Source: Nostoc sp. ATCC 53789 (GTDB lineage: Bacteria; Cyanobacteriota; Cyanobacteriia; Cyanobacteriales; Nostocaceae). From it: a stretch of 64,000 nt of DNA. The notes below the pieces were generated by a model that was not told where the DNA came from, made no database searches, and saw only the letters and a program-made list of their open reading frames with translations. The translations under genes and the position numbers were made by a program. This document shows positions 27,020 through 35,544 of the stretch, one piece after another. Within the stretch, counting starts at the first letter, position 1; each line of letters starts with the position of its first letter. Location of the stretch: positions 5,918,501 to 5,982,500 of the forward strand of contig NZ_CP046703.1 in NCBI RefSeq assembly GCF_009873495.1, given 5' to 3'.

Positions 27020-27541
27020 TTATTTAACTCCCAGCAATTCCACATCAAAAATTAGAGTTGCATTGGGTGGAATCACGCCACCAGCACCACGAGCGCCATA
27101 GCCTAACTCAGATGGGATGATTAACTTACGACGGCCGCCTACTTTAATTGTGCTAACTCCTTCGTCCCAACCTTTGATTACTTGTCCAACGCCAATTTTA
27201 AAGCTGAAGGGTTGGCCGCGATCGCGTGAACTATCAAACTTAGTACCATCTTCTAGAGTGCCGACATAGTGAACTTCAACCGTTTGTCCTGGTTGAGGAG
27301 TCGCCCCAGTCCCCTCTTTTAACTCCACATACTTCAATCCAGACGGAGTAGTTACGGCATTAGCGTCAGACATAGTATTACTCGCAATTAAGATATTGTT
27401 TTCAGTTACAGTTGTGGCCGCTGGCGGCGTTTGGGTTAACTGGGCAGCAATGGCAGTATTCTGTTTACTGCCTACTTGCCCCACAGCCAAAAGCACAACA
27501 CACACCAGCATGAACGCCACGCTGAGGAAAATTGGTTTCAA
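27020..27541 (-). CDS. FKBP-type peptidyl-prolyl cis-trans isomerase
   Basis: This 173 aa protein has an N-terminal hydrophobic segment (about residues 4-22) that is a signal peptide or anchor, a Ser/Thr/Ala-rich linker, and a complete FKBP domain (about 70-173). The domain contains VEVHYVGTLEDGTKFDSSRDRGQPF, VIKGWDEGV, IPSELGYGARG and the terminal PPNATLIFDVELLGV, all read in parts. It speeds proline isomerisation in exported proteins, probably in the periplasm or thylakoid lumen. Convergent with dnaB, with a short STRR-type tract between them. Confidence 0.92.
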   Translation of the reverse strand: MKPIFLSVAFMLVCVVLLAVGQVGSKQNTAIAAQLTQTPPAATTVTENNILIASNTMSDANAVTTPSGLKYVELKEGTGATPQPGQTVEVHYVGTLEDGTKFDSSRDRGQPFSFKIGVGQVIKGWDEGVSTIKVGGRRKLIIPSELGYGARGAGGVIPPNATLIFDVELLGVK

Positions 27542-27619
27542 AATCAGTTCTCCTTACTTAAGTATCCTGGCAAAAAGATTACCAATAGGACACAATTAGT
27601 TTAAATCAGAAAGGACATC

Positions 27620-27943
27620 TTAACGCCAAAGCTTATTTTCCAAATCGCGCAATTGCCGCTCTAAACGGTCAATTCTACCCCGTAGTTCGTCCACTTCGGA
27701 CTGTCGAGCTACGCCTAAATCTTGCATCATATTTCGCATTTGTCGTTGCATTTGGACATCCCAGTTTCCCTGCTCCGACTTTAACTGCTGGGCAATATCA
27801 TCTATAACTGCCTTAGCTTGCTCAGGATTGAGCTTACCATCTTTAACCAAGTCATCGCTGACTTGGCGAAGTTTTTCTGCTACTAAAGACGTTGTGCCAA
27901 GACCCATCATCATTAGCTGTTGTAACCAGTTGTTGTTATCCAT
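27620..27943 (-). CDS. phasin-like coiled-coil protein
   Basis: This 107 aa protein has an N-terminal hydrophobic helix (WLQQLMMMGLGTTSLVAEKL), a KDGKLNPEQAKAVIDD segment typical of the PhaF/phasin-related family, and a C-terminal leucine-heptad coiled coil (RGRIDRLERQLRDLENKL). Such proteins bind polyhydroxyalkanoate granules in some bacteria, but many cyanobacterial members have no proven link to them. It is a lone gene on the minus strand behind the 536 bp region with duplicated hairpins. Confidence 0.6.
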   Translation of the reverse strand: MDNNNWLQQLMMMGLGTTSLVAEKLRQVSDDLVKDGKLNPEQAKAVIDDIAQQLKSEQGNWDVQMQRQMRNMMQDLGVARQSEVDELRGRIDRLERQLRDLENKLWR

Positions 27944-28254
27944 ATTCCCTTCCTCTTACTTGTGTCAAAGCAGCTGACCCTTGCTCCTGAGTGTAGGCAA
28001 TCAAGCTATGCGAAAAGCGTAGTTCTTCTAGCCTACATCTCTATTTTGGCAAATTAGCAAACACAGGATCGTAGGGTGTGATTATAGAACTACTCAAGTT
28101 TGAGGTTGCCCCGCATTTAAGGGAAAATTTTATCCAGAAGGACACGCAAATTTGAACAACAGCGCTGGCTGAATATCCTGGTTTTCTCGGTAAAGAGGTC
28201 TGGATCAACCTCAACTATCCTACATAAGTTATGGCGAACAGTCTCAATTAACCA

Positions 28255-28438
28255 AAACAAGGGGCAAAATCCCCTTGTTTGAAGGTAAGTAAAATTCCGT
28301 CACAGTCACTAATGAAGTACAGCGTAAATTCAGCCACCATCCCAATTAACTAGACAAATAGGGGCAATATCCTGCGGAAAGCCGCTTTGCCCCTACTTGT
28401 TGAGGATAGTTCAATTTTTGTCACAGTGACTAGTGAAG
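28255..28438. repeat. two-unit hairpin plus GTCACAGT repeat
   Basis: Unit 1 is a 10-bp hairpin (28255-28264 with 28271-28280, AAACAAGGGG/CCCCTTGTTT) followed by GTCACAGTCACTAATGAAG at 28299-28317. Unit 2 is a nested hairpin at about 28352-28403 (outer ACAA-TAGGGGCAA arms, inner GCGG/CCGC) followed by GTCACAGTGACTAGTGAAG at 28420-28438. The two tail motifs are 121 bases apart. The region lies between the starts of one gene and the end of another on the minus strand, so the hairpins may also end the 2TM gene transcript. The surrounding 27944-28479 region has no gene. Confidence 0.55.
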
Positions 28439-28479
28439 CGATCGCCCCAAAAATTCTCAGAATCCGACTTGAATTTTAG

Positions 28480-28890
28480 TTAAATTTGTGAACGCCATTT
28501 CTGAAAGGCAATCTCGTAATCCTCTGATTTACTCTGATAAACGCCCCACCAATGAAAAAATAATCCTAAACCCCATCCTAATGCTGGGAAAATAGCCCAA
28601 AAATAACCAGGACTAGTGATTAAATTCAAGAGAATGAGGAATAAATTCACTGCCAGGAAGGAAACACAATGCCCCAAAAAAGCTCTGCGTCGGAAAGTAT
28701 TAAATGTGCGTCGTGACCGTTCTTCTTCTTGCTGAACTAACCACTTTTTTTCAGTTTTTTCCAAAATATCAGAAGAAATGCCTAACTCAGATGCCATTTC
28801 TATAAGCTGTTCTCGTGAAAATTCACCTTCTTGTTTCCGAGTGAGTGCTATTTCAAGGATTTTTTGCACATCTTCTGAATCGTAAGTCAT
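28480..28890 (-). CDS. 2TM domain-containing protein
   Basis: This 136 aa protein has a cytoplasmic N-terminal helical part (about 1-70, SHOCT/DUF-like EGEFSREQLIEMASELGI) followed by two hydrophobic helices (about 74-93 and 97-116) ending in FFHWWGVYQSKSEDYEIAFQKW. This matches the 2TM domain family. No function is known. It stands alone. Confidence 0.72.
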   Translation of the reverse strand: MTYDSEDVQKILEIALTRKQEGEFSREQLIEMASELGISSDILEKTEKKWLVQQEEERSRRTFNTFRRRAFLGHCVSFLAVNLFLILLNLITSPGYFWAIFPALGWGLGLFFHWWGVYQSKSEDYEIAFQKWRSQI

Positions 28891-29404
28891 TTTAACTACC
28901 TTATAAGTTTGTGTGTAAATGCGCTTTTGATTTCACGAAGTTTTCAATAGGCTTCGTTCAATTCAGTTAGCGAACGTCTCCACATTTTGCACCCAATACT
29001 TAGTGACATTCACAACCTTATTATTTTCTCACAACTGATTTAGGGCTACTGTATTTGTCAATACCTAAACCTTATTTGTGCGTAGGAGCAATTAATGAAT
29101 TGACCCTACAATGTATAGTTTTGCATTGATAAAAGCGGTTGACGGACGAGGCTATGTCCGCAATGGATGAAAGAAACCAATAGATATCTCCAAAAAAAGT
29201 TTATATTAAAATTGTGTCTTGACAGTTAAGACCGCTCCCTCAATGGTGTTCTTCGCCCGTATAAAAGCGTGGTTCTAGGTTGTAACGGCAATGGCATTGG
29301 TGAAGCGCTTAGACGCTATCCCGTTTAGAAGACTGTATAATTCCGTCAACCTGGGTCAGGGCACACTCTCAATTTTGAAAAAATTTGAGACTAGGAGAAC
29401 CAAA
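28891..29404 (+). other. non-coding DNA upstream of the IS110 transposase
   Basis: No gene is seen here. The open frame that runs from 29291 into the transposase is a fortuitous extension. From about 29125 the sequence becomes rich in short stems, such as GGAC/GTCC around 29142-29157 and TCTCAA/TTGAGA around 29369-29393. In the IS110 group this position, between the left end and the transposase, encodes the bridge (seek) RNA with two guide loops. The exact left end of the element cannot be fixed by eye. Confidence 0.4.
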
Positions 29405-30778
29405 ATGGCGAAAAAACGGCAATCTCCCAATCAAGCATCTAAACTAGATCCGATTCACCCAAATGCTGCTGGTATTGATATTGGTGCCCAAAATCATTGG
29501 GTATGTGTGCCATCAGGACGTGCCAACGAATGTGTGAGACGTTTTGGTTGTTACACGGCTGATTTGTACGCGATCGCAGATTGGTTAACTGAGTCTGGGG
29601 TTGAGACTGTAGCAATGGAATCAACAGGTGTGTACTGGATTCCATTGTTTCAAATTTTGGAGACTCGTGGCTTTGAGGTCAAGCTGGTCAATGCTCACCA
29701 CGTCAAAACTCTACCTGGGCGCAAAACAGATGTTTTAGACTGCCAATGGCTGCAACAGTTGCACAGTTATGGATTGTTGTCAGGTTCTTTTCGTCCAGAA
29801 GATGAAATTTGTATTTTACGTAGCTATATCCGCCAACGTGATAGTCTCATCAGAAGTGCCAGTGTACATATCCAACGGATGCAGAAAGCTTTAACTCAAA
29901 TGAACATACAACTGCATCAAGCAGTCAGTGATATTACAGGTACTACGGGTATGACAATCATACGTGCTATTGTCGGCGGGGAACATGACCCGCAAGTACT
30001 TGCAGCTAAAAAACATCATCGCGTCAAACGTAGTGAAGCGGAAATTGCAGCTGCGCTTAATGGTGATTACCGAAAAGAACATTTGTTCGTCTTACAACAA
30101 GAGCTACATCTCTATGATGTCTACCAATCCCAAATCGCCGAATGTGACCGTCAGATTGAGGAGTGCTTAAGTCAATTTAACGACAAAATTGATATTTCTC
30201 AGTCACCTCTTTCTCCACCCAAGCATATTCGTCATAAACCTCAAGGTAATGAACCTGCGTTTGATTTGCGTACTCATCTTTACCGCATGAGTGGAGTAGA
30301 TTTTACCCGCGTTGACGGTCTTGGTGTCCTGACAGTACAAATTATTCTTTCTGAAGTTGGTTTAGATCCCAGTCGGTTCCCCACAGTCAAACACTTTACT
30401 TCTTGGCTTGGTCTTTGCCCTGGCAGCCGCATTACTGGTGGCAAAATTAAAAGTTCTCAAACTCGTCCTGTAGTCAACCGCGCCGCCAATGCTTTCCGCA
30501 TGGCAGCACAAACTGCTGGTAAAAGTCATTCTGCTTTGGGTGCGTTTTATCGTCGCTTACGTTCTCGACTTGGCTCTCCTAAAGCTATTACTGCTACCGC
30601 TCATAAGATTGCCCGGATTTTTTACAAACTTTGGACAACCGGAGGAGATTATACCGATCCTGGTATGGATTATTATGAGCAACGTTATCGTGAGCGAATG
30701 GTTAATAATCTCCACAAAAAAGCCCAGGCTTTTGGTTTTGAGTTGATTCCTCAATCCTCAGAAAATCTGGTTTCTTAG
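29405..30778 (+). CDS. IS110 family transposase (DEDD recombinase)
   Basis: ATG at 29405 with AGGAG seven bases upstream gives a 457 aa product starting MAKKRQSP. The N-terminal RuvC-like DEDD domain shows AGIDIGAQNHWVCVP, VAMESTGVYWIPL and GRKTDVLDCQWLQ. The C-terminal transposase_20 domain shows VDGLGVLTVQIILSEVG, FTSWLGLCPGSRITGGK and NRAANAFRMAAQ, which includes the serine-bearing region. No stop or frameshift is seen, so it looks active. In this family the recombinase is guided by an element-encoded RNA that reads both donor and target. Confidence 0.93.
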   Translation: MAKKRQSPNQASKLDPIHPNAAGIDIGAQNHWVCVPSGRANECVRRFGCYTADLYAIADWLTESGVETVAMESTGVYWIPLFQILETRGFEVKLVNAHHVKTLPGRKTDVLDCQWLQQLHSYGLLSGSFRPEDEICILRSYIRQRDSLIRSASVHIQRMQKALTQMNIQLHQAVSDITGTTGMTIIRAIVGGEHDPQVLAAKKHHRVKRSEAEIAAALNGDYRKEHLFVLQQELHLYDVYQSQIAECDRQIEECLSQFNDKIDISQSPLSPPKHIRHKPQGNEPAFDLRTHLYRMSGVDFTRVDGLGVLTVQIILSEVGLDPSRFPTVKHFTSWLGLCPGSRITGGKIKSSQTRPVVNRAANAFRMAAQTAGKSHSALGAFYRRLRSRLGSPKAITATAHKIARIFYKLWTTGGDYTDPGMDYYEQRYRERMVNNLHKKAQAFGFELIPQSSENLVS

Positions 30779-30805
30779 AAGAGAAATAAAACTAAGTGTA
30801 TTAAG

Positions 30806-30859
30806 AAGACTTGGAACTTAAGCCCCTTATTAAGAGTTAATGCTTAAATCCCAAGTCTT
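30806..30859. terminator. 18-bp imperfect hairpin behind the transposase
   Basis: AAGACTTGGAACTTAAGC at 30806-30823 pairs with GCTTAAATCCCAAGTCTT at 30842-30859 with two mismatches and an 18-base loop. It lies 28 bases after the transposase stop and may end its transcript or form part of the element's right end. It would also block transcription arriving from the HopA1-like gene. Confidence 0.55.
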
Positions 30860-30934
30860 GTTATTTGCAATCTAAAATTTGGTGAGCGAAAATATGATTT
30901 TCAATCAGAAATCATGAGTATCATATTCGACAGT

Positions 30935-32026
30935 TCAGAGATTTAAGGAAGTGTAGATATCATCTGAATTGGCATTGAGGTAAGGACGTTGCAATTCAAT
31001 TTCCCATAATGAGAAATGCCGTAGAATTGCTGCTATCTTATCTTCTGGCGTATCATTCCCTAGATGCCAAGCCTCAAGCAAACCATTAGCAACAATTTGG
31101 CATCGATGTGTACCAAAACTTTCTTGGTCGCCAAATTTACGGTCTGGTTCTTCAGCGATCGCTAACCCTGGTGCTATAAGCTTGGTAAATAAAGGTACTT
31201 GCTGCTGAAAATGCACTTGATTTTCTTTATATACCCTCTCTAAGACTGGACGAACAAGTTCATAGTCCTTTTTGTCGAAATAAAGCACTGCTGAGTCGTA
31301 ACGCCCATAATCAGAAGGGTTATACAATGCTTTAAATGAGAAGGCAATGGATATAGCATTGAGTTGGGTAGTCAAATCGTTCATGACTGCAACTGAGCCT
31401 TCAGGAGTCAGATTGAAGTAGACACGTACCAAAGTTTGATAATTTCGAGCCATAGCTGCATTAGCAACTGCCATATAAAATCCGTTTTGTACCAGATTCT
31501 TAGGCATTTTGATTGATACCGAGTCACCGATATTAGCCGCTTGTTGTAAGCTATCGGGTTCAATGTGCAGCTTTAAATCGTTCTTATACACTACCAAAGT
31601 ACCATCGATGTCTTCTTTTATAACCAGCCAATCATGACTCCAGTAGCCTACACCTCTGTTATTTTCATCCAAGCGATCGTAAAAAGCTATATCTACGCCA
31701 AATAATGTATTGTTTTCGAGATTTTGATTCAAAGCCAAATTCGTTGCTTCTGCATTGGATGACAAAAGACTTTTCGATGAGCCGTTGTAGTAGAGGGCGT
31801 AAAGTAAACTACGTAGTTGATAACTCAAAAACTTATTTTGAAAATCTAAAGATAATTGCTGAAAGTGAGAGACTAATGATTCTGGTACTTCCACTGAACC
31901 AAAATCTGGATGTCTAATACAGTGGTGAGATTGGATTTCAACATTATGGGCGATATCTTCTAGTGATGTCTGCAATAACTCTGGAATCTCTGACAGCTGA
32001 TTTCCCAGCGAATCTAATAGTTGCAT
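30935..32026 (-). CDS. HopA1-family protein, putative RiPP lyase partner
   Basis: This 363 aa protein matches the HopA1 family, named after a Pseudomonas syringae type III effector. The conserved C-terminal half has VRVYFNLTPEG, FSFKALYNPSDYGRYDSAVLYF, KLIAPGLAIAEEPD and SFGTHRCQIVANGLLEAW. HopA1-like proteins such as TvaD and LxmY act with an APH-like kinase (TvaC, LxmK) to dehydrate Ser/Thr in RiPP precursors, the HopA1-like partner removing the phosphate. The gene lies 79 bases after the phosphotransferase gene on the same strand and downstream of six small peptide genes. No signal peptide or type III context is present. RiPP lyase is an inference from the pairing. Confidence 0.78.
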   Translation of the reverse strand: MQLLDSLGNQLSEIPELLQTSLEDIAHNVEIQSHHCIRHPDFGSVEVPESLVSHFQQLSLDFQNKFLSYQLRSLLYALYYNGSSKSLLSSNAEATNLALNQNLENNTLFGVDIAFYDRLDENNRGVGYWSHDWLVIKEDIDGTLVVYKNDLKLHIEPDSLQQAANIGDSVSIKMPKNLVQNGFYMAVANAAMARNYQTLVRVYFNLTPEGSVAVMNDLTTQLNAISIAFSFKALYNPSDYGRYDSAVLYFDKKDYELVRPVLERVYKENQVHFQQQVPLFTKLIAPGLAIAEEPDRKFGDQESFGTHRCQIVANGLLEAWHLGNDTPEDKIAAILRHFSLWEIELQRPYLNANSDDIYTSLNL

Positions 32027-32105
32027 AAAAACTTGCCTGTCAAGAATGTGGAGAGATAGGGACAGACAAACAAAAAATGTTTGCGTCCCCTTGTTGACTT
32101 AGAAT

Positions 32106-33287
32106 TTATTTTGAAGCGGGAGATAAGTTAATGGGAGAGAGGTATGATGCATCTACACCAAAAATTGTTGGTATCGATGCTTCTGGACGGCATAATAAAC
32201 TCTTAGCAACCTGGAGTATGCAAATACCTTTATTACCAAAAGTTTTTTCGTGCTGGAGTTTGGCTTGAATAGATTTAATCAAAGCGAAACCGCAAAACTG
32301 CATAACTCTCTGTAAAAAATCAGGACGATGTTCTATAATTTCGGGGAAAACAGAGAGATAAGCAATTACCAACTCTCTAATGGAAGGTTGTAGCAAATGT
32401 AGAGGAGTTGTTGCTAGACGTAAAGACTCTTGAATCGCCATTGTTTTACTAGTAATCATGCTGTGTAGCCAAAGTTGCAGGTAGCTGGCTATCAGTGTTC
32501 CTAAATCACTAGCTGGATCTCCCCAAGCGCCACGTTCCCAATCAATTAATCGAATAAGACTATCATCTGAGGACGATTCATCAAAAGCAGCTTCTTCCCA
32601 ACTCAGAGATAGGAGAATATTGTTTAGTTTCAGATCGTTATGGGTTAAACAACAGGGAGTGAAGGCATTACTCAACTCTGCGATCGCCTGTCCTAAGCTA
32701 TCATAACGTTGATAAAGAGACAAAAATTTTAGTCCATCGGTGGGCAACTTGCCAAAAACTGCCGGGGTAACTCTATCTATGCCAAGATTCAGGTTAGGAG
32801 TTCCTTGGCTGAATATTTGGAAAAACTCCTGATAGTCTTGACGGTCAATAGATAGGCGATGGACTGATGCTAAAGTAGTTCCAACTACCCTGGCAATCTC
32901 TACGGGAAATAAATTCAAATTCTTTTCCACATAAAAATCCATCAAATCCCGATAGTTAGTTAGATAATTGAAAACAAAGATTGAATTTTCAGGATCAAAA
33001 TGTACTGCCTCCGAAAAATATGAGCGAATGTCATTTAGTTCTGGAAAAGTTTGCAAAAAATTGTGAACTCGCCATTCTTTGAAAAATTCGCCAGCAGTCC
33101 TTCCCTCTCGTTTGTAAGGCTCTTGCTTAATTAGGAGTTTCCGCTCATCTGGTAAGCTGATTAATAAGTTAAAGTTTTTAGCAGGTTTTAGCTCTATTTT
33201 GCTTAAAGACTTTTCATCTTGAGTACATAATTCTTGAATAATCAGGTAATCAAAAGCATTTTGAGAACTCAATAAGAATGATGTCAT
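32106..33287 (-). CDS. APH-fold phosphotransferase, putative RiPP Ser/Thr kinase
   Basis: This 393 aa protein has the aminoglycoside phosphotransferase/choline kinase fold. It shows a lysine in RKLLIKQEP (about residue 54), the catalytic loop CLTHNDLKLNNILL (H-N-D and the downstream N), and the metal-binding IDWERGAWGDPASDLG, in which DWE replaces DFG. Its length and its neighbour, a HopA1-like protein, match the kinase half of thioviridamide-type and class V lanthipeptide dehydratases. It follows the sixth peptide gene by 196 bases. A role in antibiotic resistance is much less likely in this setting. Confidence 0.78.
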   Translation of the reverse strand: MTSFLLSSQNAFDYLIIQELCTQDEKSLSKIELKPAKNFNLLISLPDERKLLIKQEPYKREGRTAGEFFKEWRVHNFLQTFPELNDIRSYFSEAVHFDPENSIFVFNYLTNYRDLMDFYVEKNLNLFPVEIARVVGTTLASVHRLSIDRQDYQEFFQIFSQGTPNLNLGIDRVTPAVFGKLPTDGLKFLSLYQRYDSLGQAIAELSNAFTPCCLTHNDLKLNNILLSLSWEEAAFDESSSDDSLIRLIDWERGAWGDPASDLGTLIASYLQLWLHSMITSKTMAIQESLRLATTPLHLLQPSIRELVIAYLSVFPEIIEHRPDFLQRVMQFCGFALIKSIQAKLQHEKTFGNKGICILQVAKSLLCRPEASIPTIFGVDASYLSPINLSPASK

Positions 33288-33483
33288 AGCTTCAGTTAAT
33301 CGTCAAAGTTAACAACTAAAAATTCTTGCGTAATTAGAAGACATTCTTAATAGATTGATCATCTATTATGTCTACATCGCTATGTGTAGATTGTCATACA
33401 ATACCTATTGTTTACGGATGTACGAATCAATCAATAAAAGCTTAAAGCAACTCCAGTAGTTTTGCACTTTTTGAATCGATTCA

Positions 33484-33696
33484 CTATTGAGTATTGAATG
33501 ATTTTGCTAAATCTGCAATTTCATGGATAGTAAATGCCAACAAGGCAAATTGAAGATTTTTCAAACCATAGTTAAGAATCTGAGTAAGATCGTCATCTGC
33601 ACCAGCATATATAGATATGTAATCTATGTTGCTAATATCTATGAGTAAACCTTCTGAATCATCGGTATGAAGATCAGAAATAGTAATTCTTGACAT
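33484..33696 (-). CDS. divergent precursor-like peptide (sixth paralogue)
   Basis: ATG at 33696 (MSRITISDLH) is preferred to the TTG at 33705; GGGA lies upstream. The 70 aa product follows the plan of the five tandem peptides. It has an ISDL start, an acidic leader with DISNIDYISIYAG in place of NNVDSITVYGG, and the shared LNYGLKNLQFALLAF...KSF block in place of LAYGIKGQEFALLAF...KSF. It has no cysteine. Identity outside these blocks is low, so it is an old paralogue next to recent copies. It lies nearest the modification-enzyme genes. Confidence 0.72.
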   Translation of the reverse strand: MSRITISDLHTDDSEGLLIDISNIDYISIYAGADDDLTQILNYGLKNLQFALLAFTIHEIADLAKSFNTQ

Positions 33697-34008
33697 GGAT
33701 TTCAATTCCCAAAAATCTTGATCAATTAGTCAATATGAGAATAATTAAGCATCAATTGCTTAATCATCTCACTCGTAGTCAGGAAAAAACTAATAAAATT
33801 GATCAACTGCTATGATTGATATTGATGAAGCTGTAAATTGCTTAATCCGATCGGCTATCCTTATTTTTGATAATAAAGAAAGCTGATTATTAATCATATC
33901 GGTTTATTCAAAGCTATTTATTACAGCAGAATCTGGCAGCGATTAAGCATGACACAGCTTAATCGCTAATTCAAAAAGTTCTACAGAGCAATGTAGCTCA
34001 GTAGTCAA

Positions 34009-34275
34009 TTAAAAGTGAGTATCAACGTCGCTAAATGATTTGACGATGTGTGCAGTCAAGCTAGCTCCAAAGGCTAACAATGCAAATTCTTGTCCCTTAG
34101 CACCGTAAGCTAAAAGTGGGTCTATACCTTCGCCAACACTGGAAACATCACCACCATTACTACCACCATAAATAGTGATAGAATCTACATTATTCAGGTC
34201 GTTGAGGAAGCTTTCAGAATCTTGGAACAGTTCAGAACCAGTGGTATTTAGTTGTGAAAGAGCGATACTAGCCAT
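34009..34275 (-). CDS. tandem precursor-like peptide, copy 5
   Basis: This 88 aa protein's first 34 residues (MASIALSQLNTTGSELFQ... to DSIT) are identical to those of the other copies. The presumed leader ends in TIYGG at residue 38. The remaining 50 residues start SNGGDVSSVGEG, contain LAYGAKGQEFALLAFGASLTAHIVKSF, and end SDVDTHF. Alanine in AYGAKG replaces Ile or Val of other copies. No cysteine is present. An AGGAG site lies eight bases before the ATG. Confidence 0.82.
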   Translation of the reverse strand: MASIALSQLNTTGSELFQDSESFLNDLNNVDSITIYGGSNGGDVSSVGEGIDPLLAYGAKGQEFALLAFGASLTAHIVKSFSDVDTHF

Positions 34276-34395
34276 AATTTTCTCCTAAGATAATTGTCAC
34301 AATTGAGCAGATTTGACAGCGATTAAGCAATGCACAGCTTAATCGCTAATTCAACAAGTTCCACAAAGCAATGTAGCTCAGTAGTAAACTACAAA

Positions 34396-34662
34396 TTAAA
34401 TCCAAGGATCAGTATCGCTGAAGGACTTGACGATGTGTGCAGTCAAGCTAGCTCCAAAGGCTAACAATGCAAATTCTTGTCCCTTAATACCGTAAGCTAA
34501 AAGTGGGTCTATACCTTCGCCAACACTGGAAACATCACCACCATTACTACCACCATAAATAGTAATGGAATCTACATTATTTAGGTCGTTGAGGAAGCTT
34601 TCAGAATCTTGGAACAGTTCAGAACCAGTGGTATTTAGCTGCGAAAGAGCGATACTAGCCAT
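34396..34662 (-). CDS. tandem precursor-like peptide, copy 4
   Basis: This 88 aa protein matches copy 5 except for AYGIKG and the C-terminal tail SDTDPWI. Like copy 5 it has the two-residue-longer SNGGDVSSVGEG segment after the TIYGG site. The DPWI tail is shared with copy 1, which lies three units away, so the tails appear to have been reshuffled. Confidence 0.82.
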   Translation of the reverse strand: MASIALSQLNTTGSELFQDSESFLNDLNNVDSITIYGGSNGGDVSSVGEGIDPLLAYGIKGQEFALLAFGASLTAHIVKSFSDTDPWI

Positions 34663-34782
34663 AATTTTCTCCTAAGATAATTGTTACAATTCAGCAGATT
34701 TGACAGCGATTAAGCAATACACAGCTTAATCGCTAATTCAACAAGTTCCACAGAGCAATGTAGCTCAGTAGTAAACTACAAA

Positions 34783-35043
34783 TTAAAAATGAGTATCACT
34801 GTCGCTAAATGACTTGACGATGTGTGCAGTCAAGCTAGCTCCAAAGGCTAACAATGCAAATTCTTGTCCCTTAATACCGTAAGCTAAAAGTGGGTCTATA
34901 CCTTCGGCAACGCTGGAAACATCATTACCACCACCATAAACAGTGATAGAATCTACATTGTTCAGGTCGTTGAGGAAGCTTTCAGAATCTTGGAACAGTT
35001 CAGAACCAGTGGTATTTAGTTGTGAAAGAGCGATACTAGCCAT
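34783..35043 (-). CDS. tandem precursor-like peptide, copy 3
   Basis: This 86 aa protein has the shared leader ending TVYGG, then GNDVSSVAEGIDPLLAYGIKG, the hydrophobic QEFALLAFGASLTAHIVKSF block and the tail SDSDTHF. It has the same ribosome binding site and spacer hairpin as its neighbours. Confidence 0.82.
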   Translation of the reverse strand: MASIALSQLNTTGSELFQDSESFLNDLNNVDSITVYGGGNDVSSVAEGIDPLLAYGIKGQEFALLAFGASLTAHIVKSFSDSDTHF

Positions 35044-35163
35044 AATTTTCTCCTAAGATAATTGTCACAATTCAGCAGATTTGACAGCGATTAAGCTGTG
35101 TATCGCTTAATCGCTAATTCAACAAGTTCCACAAAGCAATGTAGCTCAGTAGTAAACTACAAA

Positions 35164-35424
35164 TTAAAAATGAGTATCAACGTCGCTGAAGGACTTGACG
35201 ATGTGTGCAGTCAAGCTAGCTCCGAAGCCTAACAATGCGAACTCTTGTCCCTTAACACCGTAAGCTAAGAGTGGGCCTAAACCACTGGCAACACTGGAAA
35301 TATTGTTACCACCACCATAAACAGTGATAGAATCTACATTGTTTAGGTCGTTGAGGAAGCTTTCAGAATCTTGGAACAGTTCAGAACCAGTGGTATTTAG
35401 TTGTGAAAGAGCGATACTAGCCAT
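35164..35424 (-). CDS. tandem precursor-like peptide, copy 2
   Basis: This 86 aa protein is the most diverged of the five tandem copies. After TVYGG it reads GNNISSVASGLGPLLAYGVKG, and it has LLGFGASL instead of LLAFGASL. The tail is SDVDTHF. The leader is unchanged. Confidence 0.82.
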   Translation of the reverse strand: MASIALSQLNTTGSELFQDSESFLNDLNNVDSITVYGGGNNISSVASGLGPLLAYGVKGQEFALLGFGASLTAHIVKSFSDVDTHF

Positions 35425-35544
35425 AATTTTCTCCTAAGATAATTGTCACAATTGAGCAGATTTGACAGCGATTAAGCAATGCACAGCTTAATCGCTAATT
35501 CAACAAGTTCCACAGAGCAATGTAGCTCAGTAGTAAACTACAAA

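Larger units (their letters stand above)
29125..30870 (+). mobile_element. IS110-family insertion sequence (ends approximate)
   Basis: One complete IS110-type transposase lies between about 280 bases of structured non-coding DNA on the left and about 90 bases with an 18-bp hairpin on the right. IS110 elements lack the terminal inverted repeats of other IS, so the boundaries are estimates. The element sits immediately beside the end of the HopA1-like gene, facing it. Confidence 0.6.

Noticed and set aside
29291..29404. N-terminal extension of the IS110 transposase
   Set aside because: The good ribosome binding site and the family start lie at 29405; the extension overlaps the expected bridge RNA region.
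30935..32026. HopA1 as a type III secretion effector
   Set aside because: There is no type III secretion gene, chaperone gene or host-interaction context; the APH partner and peptide genes support a biosynthetic role.
32106..33287. Antibiotic resistance phosphotransferase
   Set aside because: Only the general APH fold is visible; the operon context with HopA1 and peptides points to peptide modification.
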